This document shows, piece by piece, positions 36,398 to 47,726 of a stretch of DNA of 64,000 bases (within the stretch, counting starts at the first letter, position 1; every line of letters starts with the position of its first letter). The position numbers were made by a program, and so were the translations under genes. The notes under the pieces were generated by a model. It made no database searches and had not been told where the DNA came from. It saw only the letters and a program-made list of their open reading frames with translations. The stretch is from Castanea sativa (Eukaryota; Streptophyta; Magnoliopsida; Fagales; Fagaceae): contig NC_134013.1 in the NCBI RefSeq assembly GCF_040712315.1, positions 63,829,501 through 63,893,500 on the forward strand, written 5' to 3'.

Positions 36398-38660
36398 TTT
36401 GGACCGTCAGATGCCTCAAGCTTTAGTTTGCATAATCACAAATTTGGGGGTGGGGGTTTCTTTGGACCATTAAATGCTGCAAGCTTTAGTTCTATATATG
36501 TGTGTGTTTGTCAATGTACTAGTTTACAAGTACAAGAGGACAAGGTTTCCAACGAAGACGACAGAGACAGCATATAATCTTTGCAGTTTAAGTTCCCTAG
36601 CAATCTCAGTTAACTGAGACAAGCTGAAATTAAGAAATACAAGAATGAGATGTTTAACTGATGGAGAAAGAAAACAGGGTAATGTGCACCAAATAAAAAC
36701 CTTCACTACAGATTCCTCATAGAGCAAATAAGCAAAGTGATTGAGAATACACCATATATACATTTTTAGGCTATTACTCAGTGTTGGTTCCCCATCAAAC
36801 AATTTTTGCATGAAGTACTTGTTCTCTAGAATTAACTATATACATATTATACTGCAGCACAGTCCACCATTTATAAACAAACGATACATAAATAAGCCAC
36901 ACAATCATCTAAACACTATCCTTGAGCTGGGGGGAAAAAAGCAGAAGCCTGAAAGAAAAAATAGTACAAAGGAAACTATATATACAAAATAACGGCTAAA
37001 TCATCAGCTCATTCAAAAGCAATCAAGAAAGTTATACTCCTCAACTATGAAAAGCCTAACATGTATTGTCATTCTCCTCCTATAACCATACACACTAATA
37101 TTGGCTTTCTTCAAAAATGTAACACCATCACTTCAGTCACCAAGTGACAAATCTCATTTCATGGCAAGCTAAACCACTCTGGTCTCCCCATATTGTTCAG
37201 ATCCAAAATAGAAAACACAAGGAGACTGTGGTTCCACTCCAACTTGCTTAACCACTATATTGTGAGCTCAAACCAGTTGCCAGCATATTTACAAAGTTCA
37301 AGTCTTCTTCCCTCAGATTCAAGCCTCACAATCAATCACTGAATCCCTGAAATCCTATCTTACCCTGGTATGCCTCAATCACTGCAGGGACTTCTTCCAT
37401 AAATGGAGTCAGGAACTTCTTCTCAAAGTCCTCCTTCCTGTGATTCAATTGCCAAACTAAATCTATATCTTTGCTAACCAGACCTTTAGACATCAAAACT
37501 TGAAGAACAGCACATCTGGGAATCATTCTCTTCTCCACACTTACCAGATATAAATTTGGGCATCTAGCAACATCCAATGACATGAGACCCCCCTTAGTCG
37601 TCAAGAAATCAAGTACATCCCGAATCTTCTTCTCTGAACAAATCATTAGCATTGGCTGTACTCTAAATGCCGTAAGAAAGTCATTTTCAGACCAACCAAA
37701 GCTCCTAAGAACCTCCTTTTTCCTTTCCCAATTCACTTTGCTTATTAGTGACATTGAACGGACAGCCAAAATAAATGAGCGCCTCATCGGGTCAAAACTC
37801 ATTTCTTTAATTGCAAATACAACCTCTTTGAACAAATCAATCCTCAACATAAGCGACTTAGGTTGCATCATCAAGAGCCCTGCAACATGTTTTTCTGGTA
37901 CTCCATGAGCCCTCAGAGTGGATATATTTGGCACCAAAACCTTTTTAATGTTGCATCGAATCACATTGGACGATTGCTTCAATGCATAGATAAGATTCTC
38001 ATTGGTATGAATAACCCCCCTAAGAAAATTAATGGTGGGTATTATCTGTTTCTTCAAACTAGACAATAAAATGAATTTGTTTGAACAGATAATCCTAGGT
38101 AAGTCAGGTCCTCTAAGACCCAAGGACGCAAAATAGTCAATCTTGGGTCTTATAGTTTTCTCTGGATGAGCTAAAATCAGAGGTGGGTGTTTAGAGATCA
38201 AGCTTGCAATGTCAGATTTTGTAAAACCATAAGTGTTCAAAAGGTTTAGAAGTAAGTCTGGTTTATCAGTGCACTTAATATTGACAGCCTTAGAAGCTGA
38301 AGTAGCTTTTTCTAAGGACAACCCACATGAGTTCATGAGGTAAGAGACTGTCAAAGATTGTTTCTCTGTGGAGTTTGAGACAGAACTGAGAAATGGCATT
38401 GTCTGGATATAACGAACATAACTGGTTTTTGAACTAAAGATTCTATTTTGCATCAGTGTTTTGCATGTGAAATGAAACATTTTTCTAAGGAAAGATTGGT
38501 GGGTTTATAAATGGTAATAGAAAGAAACTACTTACCTGTGGTTTGAGAGGCTGAATTGGAGTTGAAGCTCTGAGAGAAAAACCCTAGAGATTTGTTGGTT
38601 CACTGAGTCAATGTTGTGAGCGAGCTAAGATGGAGGAGTGCTGACCACTGGCCCAGCTGA
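36398..38660. repeat. Segmental duplication, copy 1 (contains mTERF gene 1)
   Basis: From 'ctttggaccattaaatgctgcaagc' phrases near 36400-36480 through the 5' leader at ~38660, the sequence is collinear with 46936-49060. Identity extends beyond the gene into its 3' flank (for example 'gcatataatctttgcag') and leader ('gagagaaaaaccctagaga'). Copy 1 has roughly 130 extra bases at ~36660-36820 that are absent from copy 2. Confidence 0.85.
37332..38480 (-). CDS. mTERF-family protein, copy 1
   Basis: A single uninterrupted exon of 382 aa. The N-terminus (MFHFTCKTLMQNRIFSSKTS) is basic, Ser-rich and lacks acidic residues, suggesting mitochondrial or plastid import. From ~residue 75 onward the protein is a series of ~35-residue helical repeats of the mTERF type, with phrases such as LLNTYGFTKSDIASLISKHP and FASLGLRGPDLPRIICSNK and the conserved proline near each repeat's end. 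mTERF proteins bind organelle nucleic acid and influence transcription, splicing or translation; the target here cannot be read from sequence. About four in five residues match copy 2. A GT...AG pair in the leader is only ~50 bases apart, shorter than normal plant introns. The C-terminus FMEEVPAVIEAYQGK is identical or nearly so in both copies, suggesting constraint. Confidence 0.9.
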   Translation of the reverse strand: MFHFTCKTLMQNRIFSSKTSYVRYIQTMPFLSSVSNSTEKQSLTVSYLMNSCGLSLEKATSASKAVNIKCTDKPDLLLNLLNTYGFTKSDIASLISKHPPLILAHPEKTIRPKIDYFASLGLRGPDLPRIICSNKFILLSSLKKQIIPTINFLRGVIHTNENLIYALKQSSNVIRCNIKKVLVPNISTLRAHGVPEKHVAGLLMMQPKSLMLRIDLFKEVVFAIKEMSFDPMRRSFILAVRSMSLISKVNWERKKEVLRSFGWSENDFLTAFRVQPMLMICSEKKIRDVLDFLTTKGGLMSLDVARCPNLYLVSVEKRMIPRCAVLQVLMSKGLVSKDIDLVWQLNHRKEDFEKKFLTPFMEEVPAVIEAYQGKIGFQGFSD

Positions 38661-39904
38661 GTTGGATCTGGAACAATATCTGGTCCAACTCATTTAATCA
38701 GTCCCATCTCATGGAAGTAAGCACATTTGATTGGATGAGTTTTCGGTCTATTTATTTGGTTTATTATTTAAAAATATAATATTATTTTTTAGGTTCAATT
38801 GATGGATGCCTAAAGGTATTTATTTATTAATGGATCATTTTAAGAAATTTTTAATATCAATTTTAAGGAAAGTATAAAAAATTGTCAAAAAATCATTTTT
38901 TTTTTTTCATAAAATATTTTTTAAATCAATACTTTTAGGTTATCTATTAACTTTTCTCGACTCTTTTTTTGGTTCACGTTTAGCAAAAAAATAAATAAAA
39001 AAAAAAACTATCAAAAAGTTCTGAATACCAAATAGACAATAAATATATCGCTTTAACAAGTACTGAAAAAATATAATGAGAATTTCATACCTATTGTGAA
39101 AACAATTTGCTAAATCTACCTCTCGACTGAAGGTTCCTTTTTCGTTTAAAACAATACCATTGGCCTTGACAAATTCTAGGTAAATCCTCTTCACAATGTG
39201 TTATGAAGACATTTTGTTTAGACGCCTAACTTGTGATGTCAAATTATTGAATTAACAAAACCTTTGGTAACCATACTTACTACATTACAAAAAGCTTCTA
39301 TAAACAAGAGTCATGATATACCTTAAAAAACCACATTTTGCCTTATATTATTCATTTTAGCAGATTTGTTTTTTCTTATTATTAATCTTCTGAGGCACTA
39401 AAGACGTGTCCGTGCGCCAATTTTACAGTAGAATTGTGTGATATGTGTTGGAGATCATGTCCCCAAAAAATAAGGGCAAAATTTTTTATTATAAGTTTTT
39501 TTTTTTTTTTTTCAACCATAAGGTTTCGGAGGAAATTAAAAACTGTACTGTACATTTTAAAGACAGTACAAAAGGCTGTCACAGTACAAAGAATTGAAAT
39601 AACTTGTTAACAGTTTAATATAGTCTTAGGGTCTAACGTGATTCGCTTATTTTACTGAAACTGAAAACTTTTTGCTAAAAATATTGTAACAAAATAACCT
39701 AAAAGCTAGATAATTGTTTTTTTTTGCTGAAAGTACTGTAGAAAAAAATAAAAAAACTAAAAGTGCTGAAAGTATTGTAGAAAAAAATGTGTAATTTTAA
39801 TTCTATTTTAATGTTTGAATATGCAAAGTGACTTCCAAGTATGAAAGACAAATATTTAACAACAACAATAATAGTAACTAATTTTTTTTGTCTTAGTTGA
39901 AATT
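38661..39904. other. Intergenic DNA between mTERF copy 1 and a LINE insertion
   Basis: No gene. Around 39625-39800 the 'gattcgcttattttactgaaactgaaaac' type phrase (in pieces) and repeated 'ctgaaagtactgtagaa' belong to a dispersed MITE-like family, but I could not pair its ends. Confidence 0.4.
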
Positions 39905-39917
39905 TACTATCAAGTCT

Positions 39918-40714
39918 TTTTTTTTTTTTTTTTAATTATACTATGTTTTTTTCTTTTTTTTTTTGAGAATAGACGATAGTAGATTTTATTCAATATCATG
40001 TTGTATAATGGGAAAGAGAAATGAGAGGCATTCTTCTATCCAAACAATGGTCTTCTCATTTTCTTTTGCAACACTAGCAAGAGCTAGAGCAGCACGATTA
40101 CATTTTAAAGGAACAGAAACAAAGGATATATCAACAAAATGTTCACAAATTAGCTTAATATCCTCCAAAATCCAAGCTACTTCAAGGGAGCAAGTCCTAT
40201 CTGAGTTAAGAAGATCCACCAATTCAGCAAAGTTGCTTTCAGCAGTGATCTTGGTGAAGCTGATATTTTGGCAAAAAAGAAGTGCAATCCGTACCACAGA
40301 AGCTGCTGTCCAGAGAGCATTCAGCTCTTTCCTTGCTTGTTCACATGCTGCTGCCATCACCTCCCCCTTTGAATTCCGAATAAGCAGCCCCACACCAACA
40401 GAAGAAGAGGACTTAGACTGAGAAATAGCAATATTCAGCTTGAACACTGAATCAATGGAAGGAGGAGACCACCTACAAACCGGTGCTGCTGAAGAGACCA
40501 AATGTTTCTTGTTTGCCTCCATAAAATCCAGCGTATAAATAGAAGCTCTAGACCACAGGCCATCTGGTTTAGGATTAGAATTTTCAAAAACAACTTTGTT
40601 ACGGCAATTCCAGATCATCCAAAATGCCACACATAAGATCTCAAACTCAGGGGATTGCAATTTTTTAATGGCAGCGTTTATAATGTCAATAAACTCAGTG
40701 TGCAGAGGGAATTA
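39918..40714 (-). mobile_element. 5'-truncated LINE with RNase H domain and 13-bp target duplication
   Basis: The minus strand encodes an open frame of about 224 aa (40660-39986, open further to ~40710). It has AFWMIWNCRNKVVFENSNP near its start, a linker, then an RVT_3-type RNase H domain with KLNIAISQSK, GLLIRNSKGEVMAAA, ELNALWTAASVVRIAL and ITAESNFAELVDLLNS. This is the C-terminal end of a plant L1-type LINE ORF2. T-runs at the plus-strand left end are the poly(A) tail. TACTATCAAGTCT flanks the insertion at 39905-39917 and 40715-40727. Because the frame is intact but lacks reverse transcriptase, it is a young, dead-on-arrival copy. Confidence 0.88.
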
Positions 40715-40784
40715 TACTATCAAGTCTGTTATATCATAATTAAAATACATATTTCATGAAAGCCATCAATTAGAGTTACCAAAA

Positions 40785-40895
40785 AAATACCATAATGTTA
40801 ATGGTAATTATAACAAGAAGTTTTTAGATTTGGACCAAAAAAAAAAAAAAAATACCATAATATGAATGGTAATTATAACATTAGTAACAAAGGAA
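40785..40895. repeat. Two tandem ~60-bp copies
   Basis: 'aaaaaataccataatgttaa' + 'tggtaattataaca' at ~40785 is repeated at ~40845 with a few changes. Confidence 0.7.
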
Positions 40896-40978
40896 GTCTT
40901 ACGATGGAAGAATCTCATGTATCGATGCTGTGATATTGTTCCGAACCACTTTCATCTCAGGTTCATCTAAATAAGAGA

Positions 40979-42257
40979 TCACATGTGCCATTTCATTATA
41001 ATAACCTCCCTCACTACTTTCACATGTGTCTCATCTAGAAAACTCTTGTCCAATATCATTGTCTTCATGTGCTCTAATAAAATTACAAAGAACCATTGTA
41101 GCAATAATAATGCGATGCGCAAATCATAGCTGGGCATATCTCTCAAAATTCTCCATCTATTCTTCCAAACACCAAAAGTTTGCTCTATGACAAAACGAAG
41201 TGATGAATGGAGATAATTAAATTTCTTCTTTAGATTTTGTGATGCTTGACCTTGTTCAAAATAGAGAAGGTGGTACCTCTTCCCCTTAAATGGTGCAAGG
41301 AACCCTTTCTTCATAAGGTACCTTGAATTAACAAGATAATATTTTCCTACAAATGAGAATGTTTATTACATTAGCATTTTCAGTACATAACACATATTTT
41401 AATACATTAATTAAAATTCAACAATACAAACCAAGTGGAGGTTTTGGGAAGTTGTCACTCTCATTATTGAGGCAACTTAAAAATATTCTGGTGTCATGTG
41501 CTTACTCTTCCCATCCAACACATGCAAATGTGAATTTCATGTCAAAATCACAAGCATAAATGCAATTGATTGTTGGCTCCCATTTCCTTTCTTTGTATGT
41601 ATGTTGCTTATGAACTGGTAAAACCATGGAGACATAAACCCCATTAATCAAACCAATGCAATCCTAACCATTGCCATAAAAATACCATGTGAAATTTGCA
41701 ACATGTTTTCATCATAAAGATAAATTGAATAAAATTAAATCAAAATACCAAAATAACAAAGTACCTTGAAATGTAGCCAATATCTATTAGAATTGAGAAT
41801 ATGTTGTGGCACATTAAGAAATGCAAGATCAGCATGCTTGATAATGTTTTGTGACATTACATTGCCTAACAATGTAACTACCATTTTCATGTGTCGACTT
41901 ATTGTCTCACCCCGAACGCTGAAATTTATCCTGAAGCATTCTATTACACATGCCATGACCAAATACCACCAACGTAATTGCCACAAACTCTCCCAAGCGA
42001 ACTCCTTTGCTACCCCCATATCCATATTGAATGCTCAATATATTACAAAATTCTCCAAAAACATGGTGTGATACTCTAAATATATTGTGACATTTCCGCT
42101 CATTCCCATGTAAAATATATTGCATCCATTCATACCCTATTTGTACATTTGTATGCATTAGTACTTTGTTCATATATGTCTGCATGTAAGCTATGAAACT
42201 TGCATACCCAGCCAAATATGCTGTGTGTACAAGCTCATCACTTATTTCAAAACTCAT
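40979..42257 (-). pseudogene. PIF/Harbinger transposase pseudogene
   Basis: Reading right to left: ~42257-41912 gives an N-terminal region (GYEWMQYILHGNERKCHNIF). After a one-base frameshift near 41912 it continues RGETISRHMKMVVTLLG ... WLHFK to an intron donor near 41760. A second exon from ~41659 reads DCIGLINGVYVSMVLPVHK and FTFACVGWEE, then stop, then AHDTRIF. After a second intron, GKYYLVNSRYLMKKGFLAPF and IEQTFGVWKNRWRILR follow to 40979. This is the DDE_Tnp_4 architecture, but the first catalytic Asp (IDG in active enzymes) is Asn, YYLVD is YYLVN, and there is an internal stop and a frameshift. It cannot transpose. Its Myb/SANT-like partner lies upstream at 43003-44050. Confidence 0.82.
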
Positions 42258-43002
42258 TTCCTTGCATATATGTGGTAATATAAACCAAACTGTACATATA
42301 AAAATTACTCAAGCAACAAAAGTTTATATTATTGTTAAAAGTCAGTAACACAGAATTGGCTCAAAATATTTTCTACACTGTCAGTTCATATTTTCTACAC
42401 CAAACTATATTGTTTATTCAATACAAATCAGTTCATATTATCTACATATTATTATCAATATTTTCTACACTGTTTATTCAAATCTGTCCCAAAACAGTAT
42501 CTAGCTACCATCCTATTTGTTCTGCCGTAGCATAAGCATATATGTTAATTAGAGACCTGAATAAATTTCAATACACATGCATATATGTGATTCCAGTTTT
42601 GAATTCCTATAATCATGCATGTGATTCCAAATATCTAATCCCATAAGCATCAAGTAACAATCATCAGGTAACAAGAAGCAATTTTGAATATCTAATTCCA
42701 ATAAGCATATATGTGATTCCAATTTAAGCATATATGTGATTCCAATTTTGAATTCCTATAATCATCAAGTAACAATCACCTAAAACACAATAAAAATCCA
42801 AATATCTAACAGTCGGGTTGTTCACATAAAACATAAAACATAAGTAATACTAAAACATATGTTCTTAATCCATTCCAGAATTAAATAAAACATAAGTTCT
42901 TAACCCCACAACATGTTTTTAAGCAATACTAATAAAAGACAAACATCCCAATTACATAACACACGTGACCATTCCAATCAACCCCTTCAATACAAGCACA
43001 AT

Positions 43003-44050
43003 TCACCAAAGATCAGGCCTTTTTTCGTACTTTTTCTCTAGCCAAAGCAATTGGAACATTTTATCATGCTTATTTGCTGCAAACATGCACATCGCACTTT
43101 GATTTTCCATGAAAAATAAGGAGCTGAACATATGGAGGCGATGGCACGATTGCACCCCAGGAAGACTCAACACCATTTCCATAACTACTTGAACCTCCAT
43201 AGCTGCTGCGGAAGTATATGATGCAGGACAACTTACACTTTTACTTTCAATGATGACATCTGTCATGCTCTTCAAAGAGTCGGACATTTCTTTCACAACT
43301 GAATGCTTTTTACCACACCTCTTGCGAATTCTTTTGAAGAGTTGGACATTTTTTGCCAAGCCTTTCCCTTATTGATTTTCGATCTTGCTCTTGACACTAA
43401 TGGGCATTCAACATCCATTGGGTCAACGACCACAGGGGACTGACATTGGAGGTCTACAAATTCTTTGCTATCAGAAGAGTCTCTGGAACCTTCAATGCTT
43501 TCCTTTGGTATTTGACTATTTGGGGTCCATGCATGTTTTCCTAATGCAACAGTGCTTTCAAACATGATTTCCATAGCCCTTGCATTTGGCAATCCTTTTG
43601 TACGAAACGTTTTTGCTTTTGGACATTCCTACATGTTTACAAACAATAGTTATGGTACTATTTCTTAGTTGTAGAAAATTAAGGTTGTCAACATTCTCTA
43701 AAGTAAACTAACCTTGAGCTTTCTTTCCCACCATTCATCAGTTGCATCAATTTTTCCAATGTCAGGATCATAACCCAACCCAGTCTCAAAAAGCTGTTTC
43801 CATACCTTCCATACACCTCATAGATGATACCATTTGTTTTTAACTTGCTGCTGACTCACTACTTTGTTAATCAGTTTCAACTGCTTTATCACTCTGTCAT
43901 ACCCTTCATTTTTCAAAACTCCTCCACTCCTATTTGCTTGCTAGGACTTGAGCAGCACACAAATCACAAAAGACTTTTAATTCGATCTTTCCACTCTGTT
44001 TGATCATCTTTCCGTTCAGCATCCTTCGATTTCCCCTCAACCATTTTGGC
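43003..44050 (-). pseudogene. Harbinger ORF1 (Myb/SANT-like, L10-interacting MYB type) pseudogene
   Basis: From ~44050 the minus strand reads MVEGKSKDAERKDDQTEWKD, then accumulates stops, then TGLGYDPDIGKIDATDEWWE near 43790-43730, the Myb_DNA-bind_3 signature. A second part (43592-43295) is Ser-rich. A third, in a different frame (43359-43003), ends in LFFMENQSAMCMFAANKHDK and LLWLEKKYEKRPDLW, the usual C-terminal helix region of this family. Such proteins bind element ends and partner the Harbinger transposase. Several stops and shifts show it is dead. Confidence 0.72.
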
Positions 44051-44055
44051 TACAA

Positions 44056-46287
44056 ATAAATTCGATACTCATAAGCATCATTTCATATAGTTCATATGCT
44101 AAAAAAATTACTAGTATAAAACACAAACACCTTCCAAGCCATGTTTCATTAAACCTTCCTAATTAGAATTTTATCGTTGTGTGTAAATTTTCATTATTGC
44201 ACATTCATTTAAATAACAGCCCAAGTAACATTGTTTACATAAGTCTCTCAAGAAAAAATAAACATTGTGTACATAAAGACATGAAACAAACAAAAGTAAC
44301 AATTTAACAAAGTTATAATTGTGTAATTCTTAAGATCATCATCAAAGAGTTACTTACTATGGAGCTGTTCCTGCTAATGAGTGAACCTGTTACTGCTGTT
44401 GTGAGGACTGTGGAGCTGCTTCTGCTACTGTGGAGATGTTAATGTTGCAGTATGACCTGTAGAGCTAAACTGTGGAGCTGTTACTGGTTTTGCGTGTACT
44501 GTGGGCTTCCTTGTAAACTGAGTTTAAAGGATGAAAAATCTATGGGACCTTCACAAGACCAGCAAAACTGCAAGGAAAGAACATGGCACATCAACTTTTT
44601 TTTCTTTTCTTTTTTTCTTGTGGAAGTAAACGTATTAAAGAAGAAAACACAGACTGCACACGCGCGCGCGCGCACACACACACACACAAACTGCACCTCA
44701 TAATTTTCTCCAAAGTATCAAAATCACATACTACACCTCATAATTTGTTCCTCCATATTTCTCTAAATCCAACTACAATTCTCTATTTGCAAAAAGCCCC
44801 TTCCTAGCTATTATCTATTGGAGAATCTTTCCTTCCTGTGATGACTGATGATTAAGCCTTTAGCTGCATGCTGCAAAATGAATCTTCAAATCCCAAATTA
44901 TCAATATCAGTCAATCCAAATGCAATTTTTGCAGACCCTAAGTAAATGTAGATACCAAACTCAAATTCTTCAAGCCAAACAAGGCCATGAATAGATTTCA
45001 TTTTAACCAACAACCAAAAACTCAAATCATCTAAAAATAGTTGTGTTGCAGATGTGCTTATAATATGATCTTTCATAAAGAGATGGTACTCATACCCAAC
45101 TAAATGCAATTGAGTCCAGCATTTCAGCAAAAGAATTTGATTGACAGATTGGGAAACATCTCTAACCACCTCAAGTTCAAGCGAATCAACTAACCAAATA
45201 ATAACAGAGCTTGATATACTTCTAGCATCTATCATGTTAGCACCCCACAACCACCCATCAAAGCCAATATCTGCCTTTGGCTTCTCAAATTAATGAGCCA
45301 AATTATATAGAAGCAAGAAACCATGTATAAAACTGAAGGCATCTAGAGGACATAAATTAATGAAAAAAGAATGAACAAATTTTCATTGAATTTTTCATTT
45401 GTAGGTGTAACAACTAACAAATCAAAGAATATTGTTGGTCTTCCCTGTCAAGAATAAGCAAGAATCTATTTAAAACAAAAGATTCTAAAGGAAAATAAAG
45501 TCAATATTTGAGATTTGTAATCTTTAACAAACTAATAAATCACAATATTTGACACTCATAATTGTTAAAGTATACCCATCATAATCATCAAAGAATACCC
45601 AAAAAATTTATCTCTAATCTTTAAACATCAAAGTATACCCATCATTATCATCAAACAAACCCATAAAATTCAGCCACAACCAACAAAAGGGAAAACACAT
45701 TAATAAATATAAAAAAGTTAAATACAACTCACTGACACATCAGCTGATCTCCCTCACAGTGGCAGCATCAATTTCATTGTCTTTCTCGATCTCTCAAAGC
45801 CTCTAATATCACTAGTAGGGATTTATCCAAATAAAGGACGAAAAGAGTGGTAGACAAATGTGAAGCAGATATTTGGATTGTTGGTGGGTAGATGTAAAGT
45901 TGAAGAGCATTGAAGATGAAGAAGTTGTGGCATTGATGAGGAGAGAGTCGGGCTGTGGAAATTGAAGAGCTGAGATCTTGCAAGATACGCATTGTTGGGC
46001 TGAAAAGAAAGGGGAAAATTTAAAATATTACCGTTGCTAAACGGTTCATATTGGGCAAAATAAGCTGGCTTTATTTACACAATGAATGGGCACCATGAAC
46101 AGTGAAAAGGGACCCACTTAATGCTAAAAAATAAGCTAAACGCAGAATATGTTGGAGAAATCAGTAATACCAAATGCACGCTTAATACCCGCTTTCTTTT
46201 TGGATAAGATGGCAAGCAGAAACTATATATAATAAAAGTATAACGTTGTTGCAACTTAAAAATTACCCCTTTTTTTGTGCATACACA
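44056..46287. other. Probable 5' part of the older Harbinger element
   Basis: No certain gene. A minus-strand frame at 45250-44852 (132 aa, extendable upstream by ~20 codons) has no domain I recognise; it could be captured sequence. Near 46070-46190 the minus strand reads 'gcatttggtatt' followed by 'gcgtttagcttattttttagc' in pieces, which looks like a Harbinger/PIF terminal region; I could not find its partner on the left. A GC/AC microsatellite is listed separately. Confidence 0.4.
44658..44691. repeat. (CG)n(CA)n microsatellite
   Basis: About seven CG/GC units run straight into about eight AC units. Confidence 0.9.
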
Positions 46288-46295
46288 TCTATGTA

Positions 46296-46430
46296 GGACA
46301 CATTTTTTTTACTGGTAAGTTCCACACACACCCGATTGCTGATGGGTTTGAATCCATGACCTCGCTCTCTGTCTATCCCCTATAAAAGGAGAAGCCTAGA
46401 AGGTGCCAATTGAGCTAGAGCTCATTAATG
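46296..46430 (-). mobile_element. Au-like tRNA-derived SINE
   Basis: On the minus strand a near-perfect A box (TAGCTCAATTGG) and a B-box-like GGATTCAAACCC lie about 50 bases apart, followed by a tail ending in A-rich sequence. TCTATGTA occurs at 46288-46295 and 46431-46438 (plus-strand reading), a short target duplication. The Au-SINE resemblance is from memory. Confidence 0.72.
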
Positions 46431-46974
46431 TCTATGTACTACACAATTGTGTGTTTCACTCCCAAGAAAACAAATGAAAAACCAAGATTTAAAGGAAGCA
46501 CAAAAAGATCTCAAACTTTATTAGTATTTACTTGCTCTTTACATAATAAAAGGAAAAAATATTATCAGAAATGAGAGGCTACATGAACAGAGAGTGAGTT
46601 AAAAGAAATCCATCCAAGAAATGAGGCAACTAATTATCAATAGTACCAGTTAAACCAAAAATCATATGCTGAACACATGTAAGTTCCAAAATCAAGCATA
46701 AAGATCAATAGATTGTGCATCATGTCAGTAAAGAACACAAATTTTTGTTCTCCTAGTCAAAGTCAGTAATGGGAACACCATTGTAACTAGTAATTATGAT
46801 ATTATCTAAACACTACAATGTATCTGTAAGCTCTTATATCATTTTTTTTATGATAAGTAAGCTCTTATATCAAATTAAGTAATTAACCAATTATTTTTCT
46901 GTCCTTTTTTTGGGTTGTGGGTGGGGGGGTGGTGTTCTTTGGACCATCAGATGCTGCAAGCTTTAGTTTTAATA

Positions 46975-46978
<4 letters not shown>

Positions 46979-47020
<42 letters not shown>
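46979..47020. repeat. (TA)n microsatellite
   Basis: About 20 uninterrupted TA units, in the 3' flank of mTERF copy 2 and absent at the equivalent place in copy 1. Confidence 0.9.
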
Positions 47021-47023
<3 letters not shown>

Positions 47024-47726
47024 TGTAAATGTATTAGTTTATAAGTACAAGAGTAGAAACACAACAGGGCAAGGTTTCCCACAAAGATGACAGAGACAGC
47101 ATATAATCTTTGCAGATTAAGTTCCTTGCAATCTCAGTTAACTGAGACAAGCTGAAATTAAGATATATGAGGAAGAAATATTTAACCAATGGAGTGATTG
47201 TTCTCAAGAAAAAACTATATACATATTATACTGTAGCACGGTCCCCAATTCCTAAACAAATGATGAATAAAAAAGCCACACTATCATCTAAAGACTCTAA
47301 ACACTATCCTGAAGCTTGATAAAAAAAAACGCTAATGCATGAAAGAAAAATAGTACAAAGGAAACTATAATATACCATATAACTGGTAAATCATCAGCTC
47401 ATTCAAAAGCAATCAAGAAAGTTATAGTCTTCACCTATGGAAGGCCTAACATGTATTGTCGTTCTCAGCCACTAACCATACACCAACATTAGCTTTCTTC
47501 AAAATTTATCACCATCATCACTGTCACCATGTGACAAGCCTTATTTCATGGCAAGCTAAACCAATCTGGTCTCACCATATTGTTGAAATCCAAAATAGAA
47601 AACACAAGGAGACTGTGGTTCCACTCCAACCTGCTTAACCGCTATATTGTGAATTTGTGAGCCCACACCTGTTGCCAGCATGTTTACATAGCTCAGGGCT
47701 TCTTCCCTCAGATTCAAGCCTCTCAA

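Noticed and set aside
37582..38449. Plus-strand frames opposite the mTERF gene (and the equivalents at 47866-48449)
   Set aside because: Antisense shadows of a well-supported coding exon; conserved between copies only because the gene is.
44852..45250. Minus-strand 132-aa frame as a gene
   Set aside because: No recognisable domain or splice context, and it lies within probable Harbinger sequence; mentioned only as possible captured DNA.
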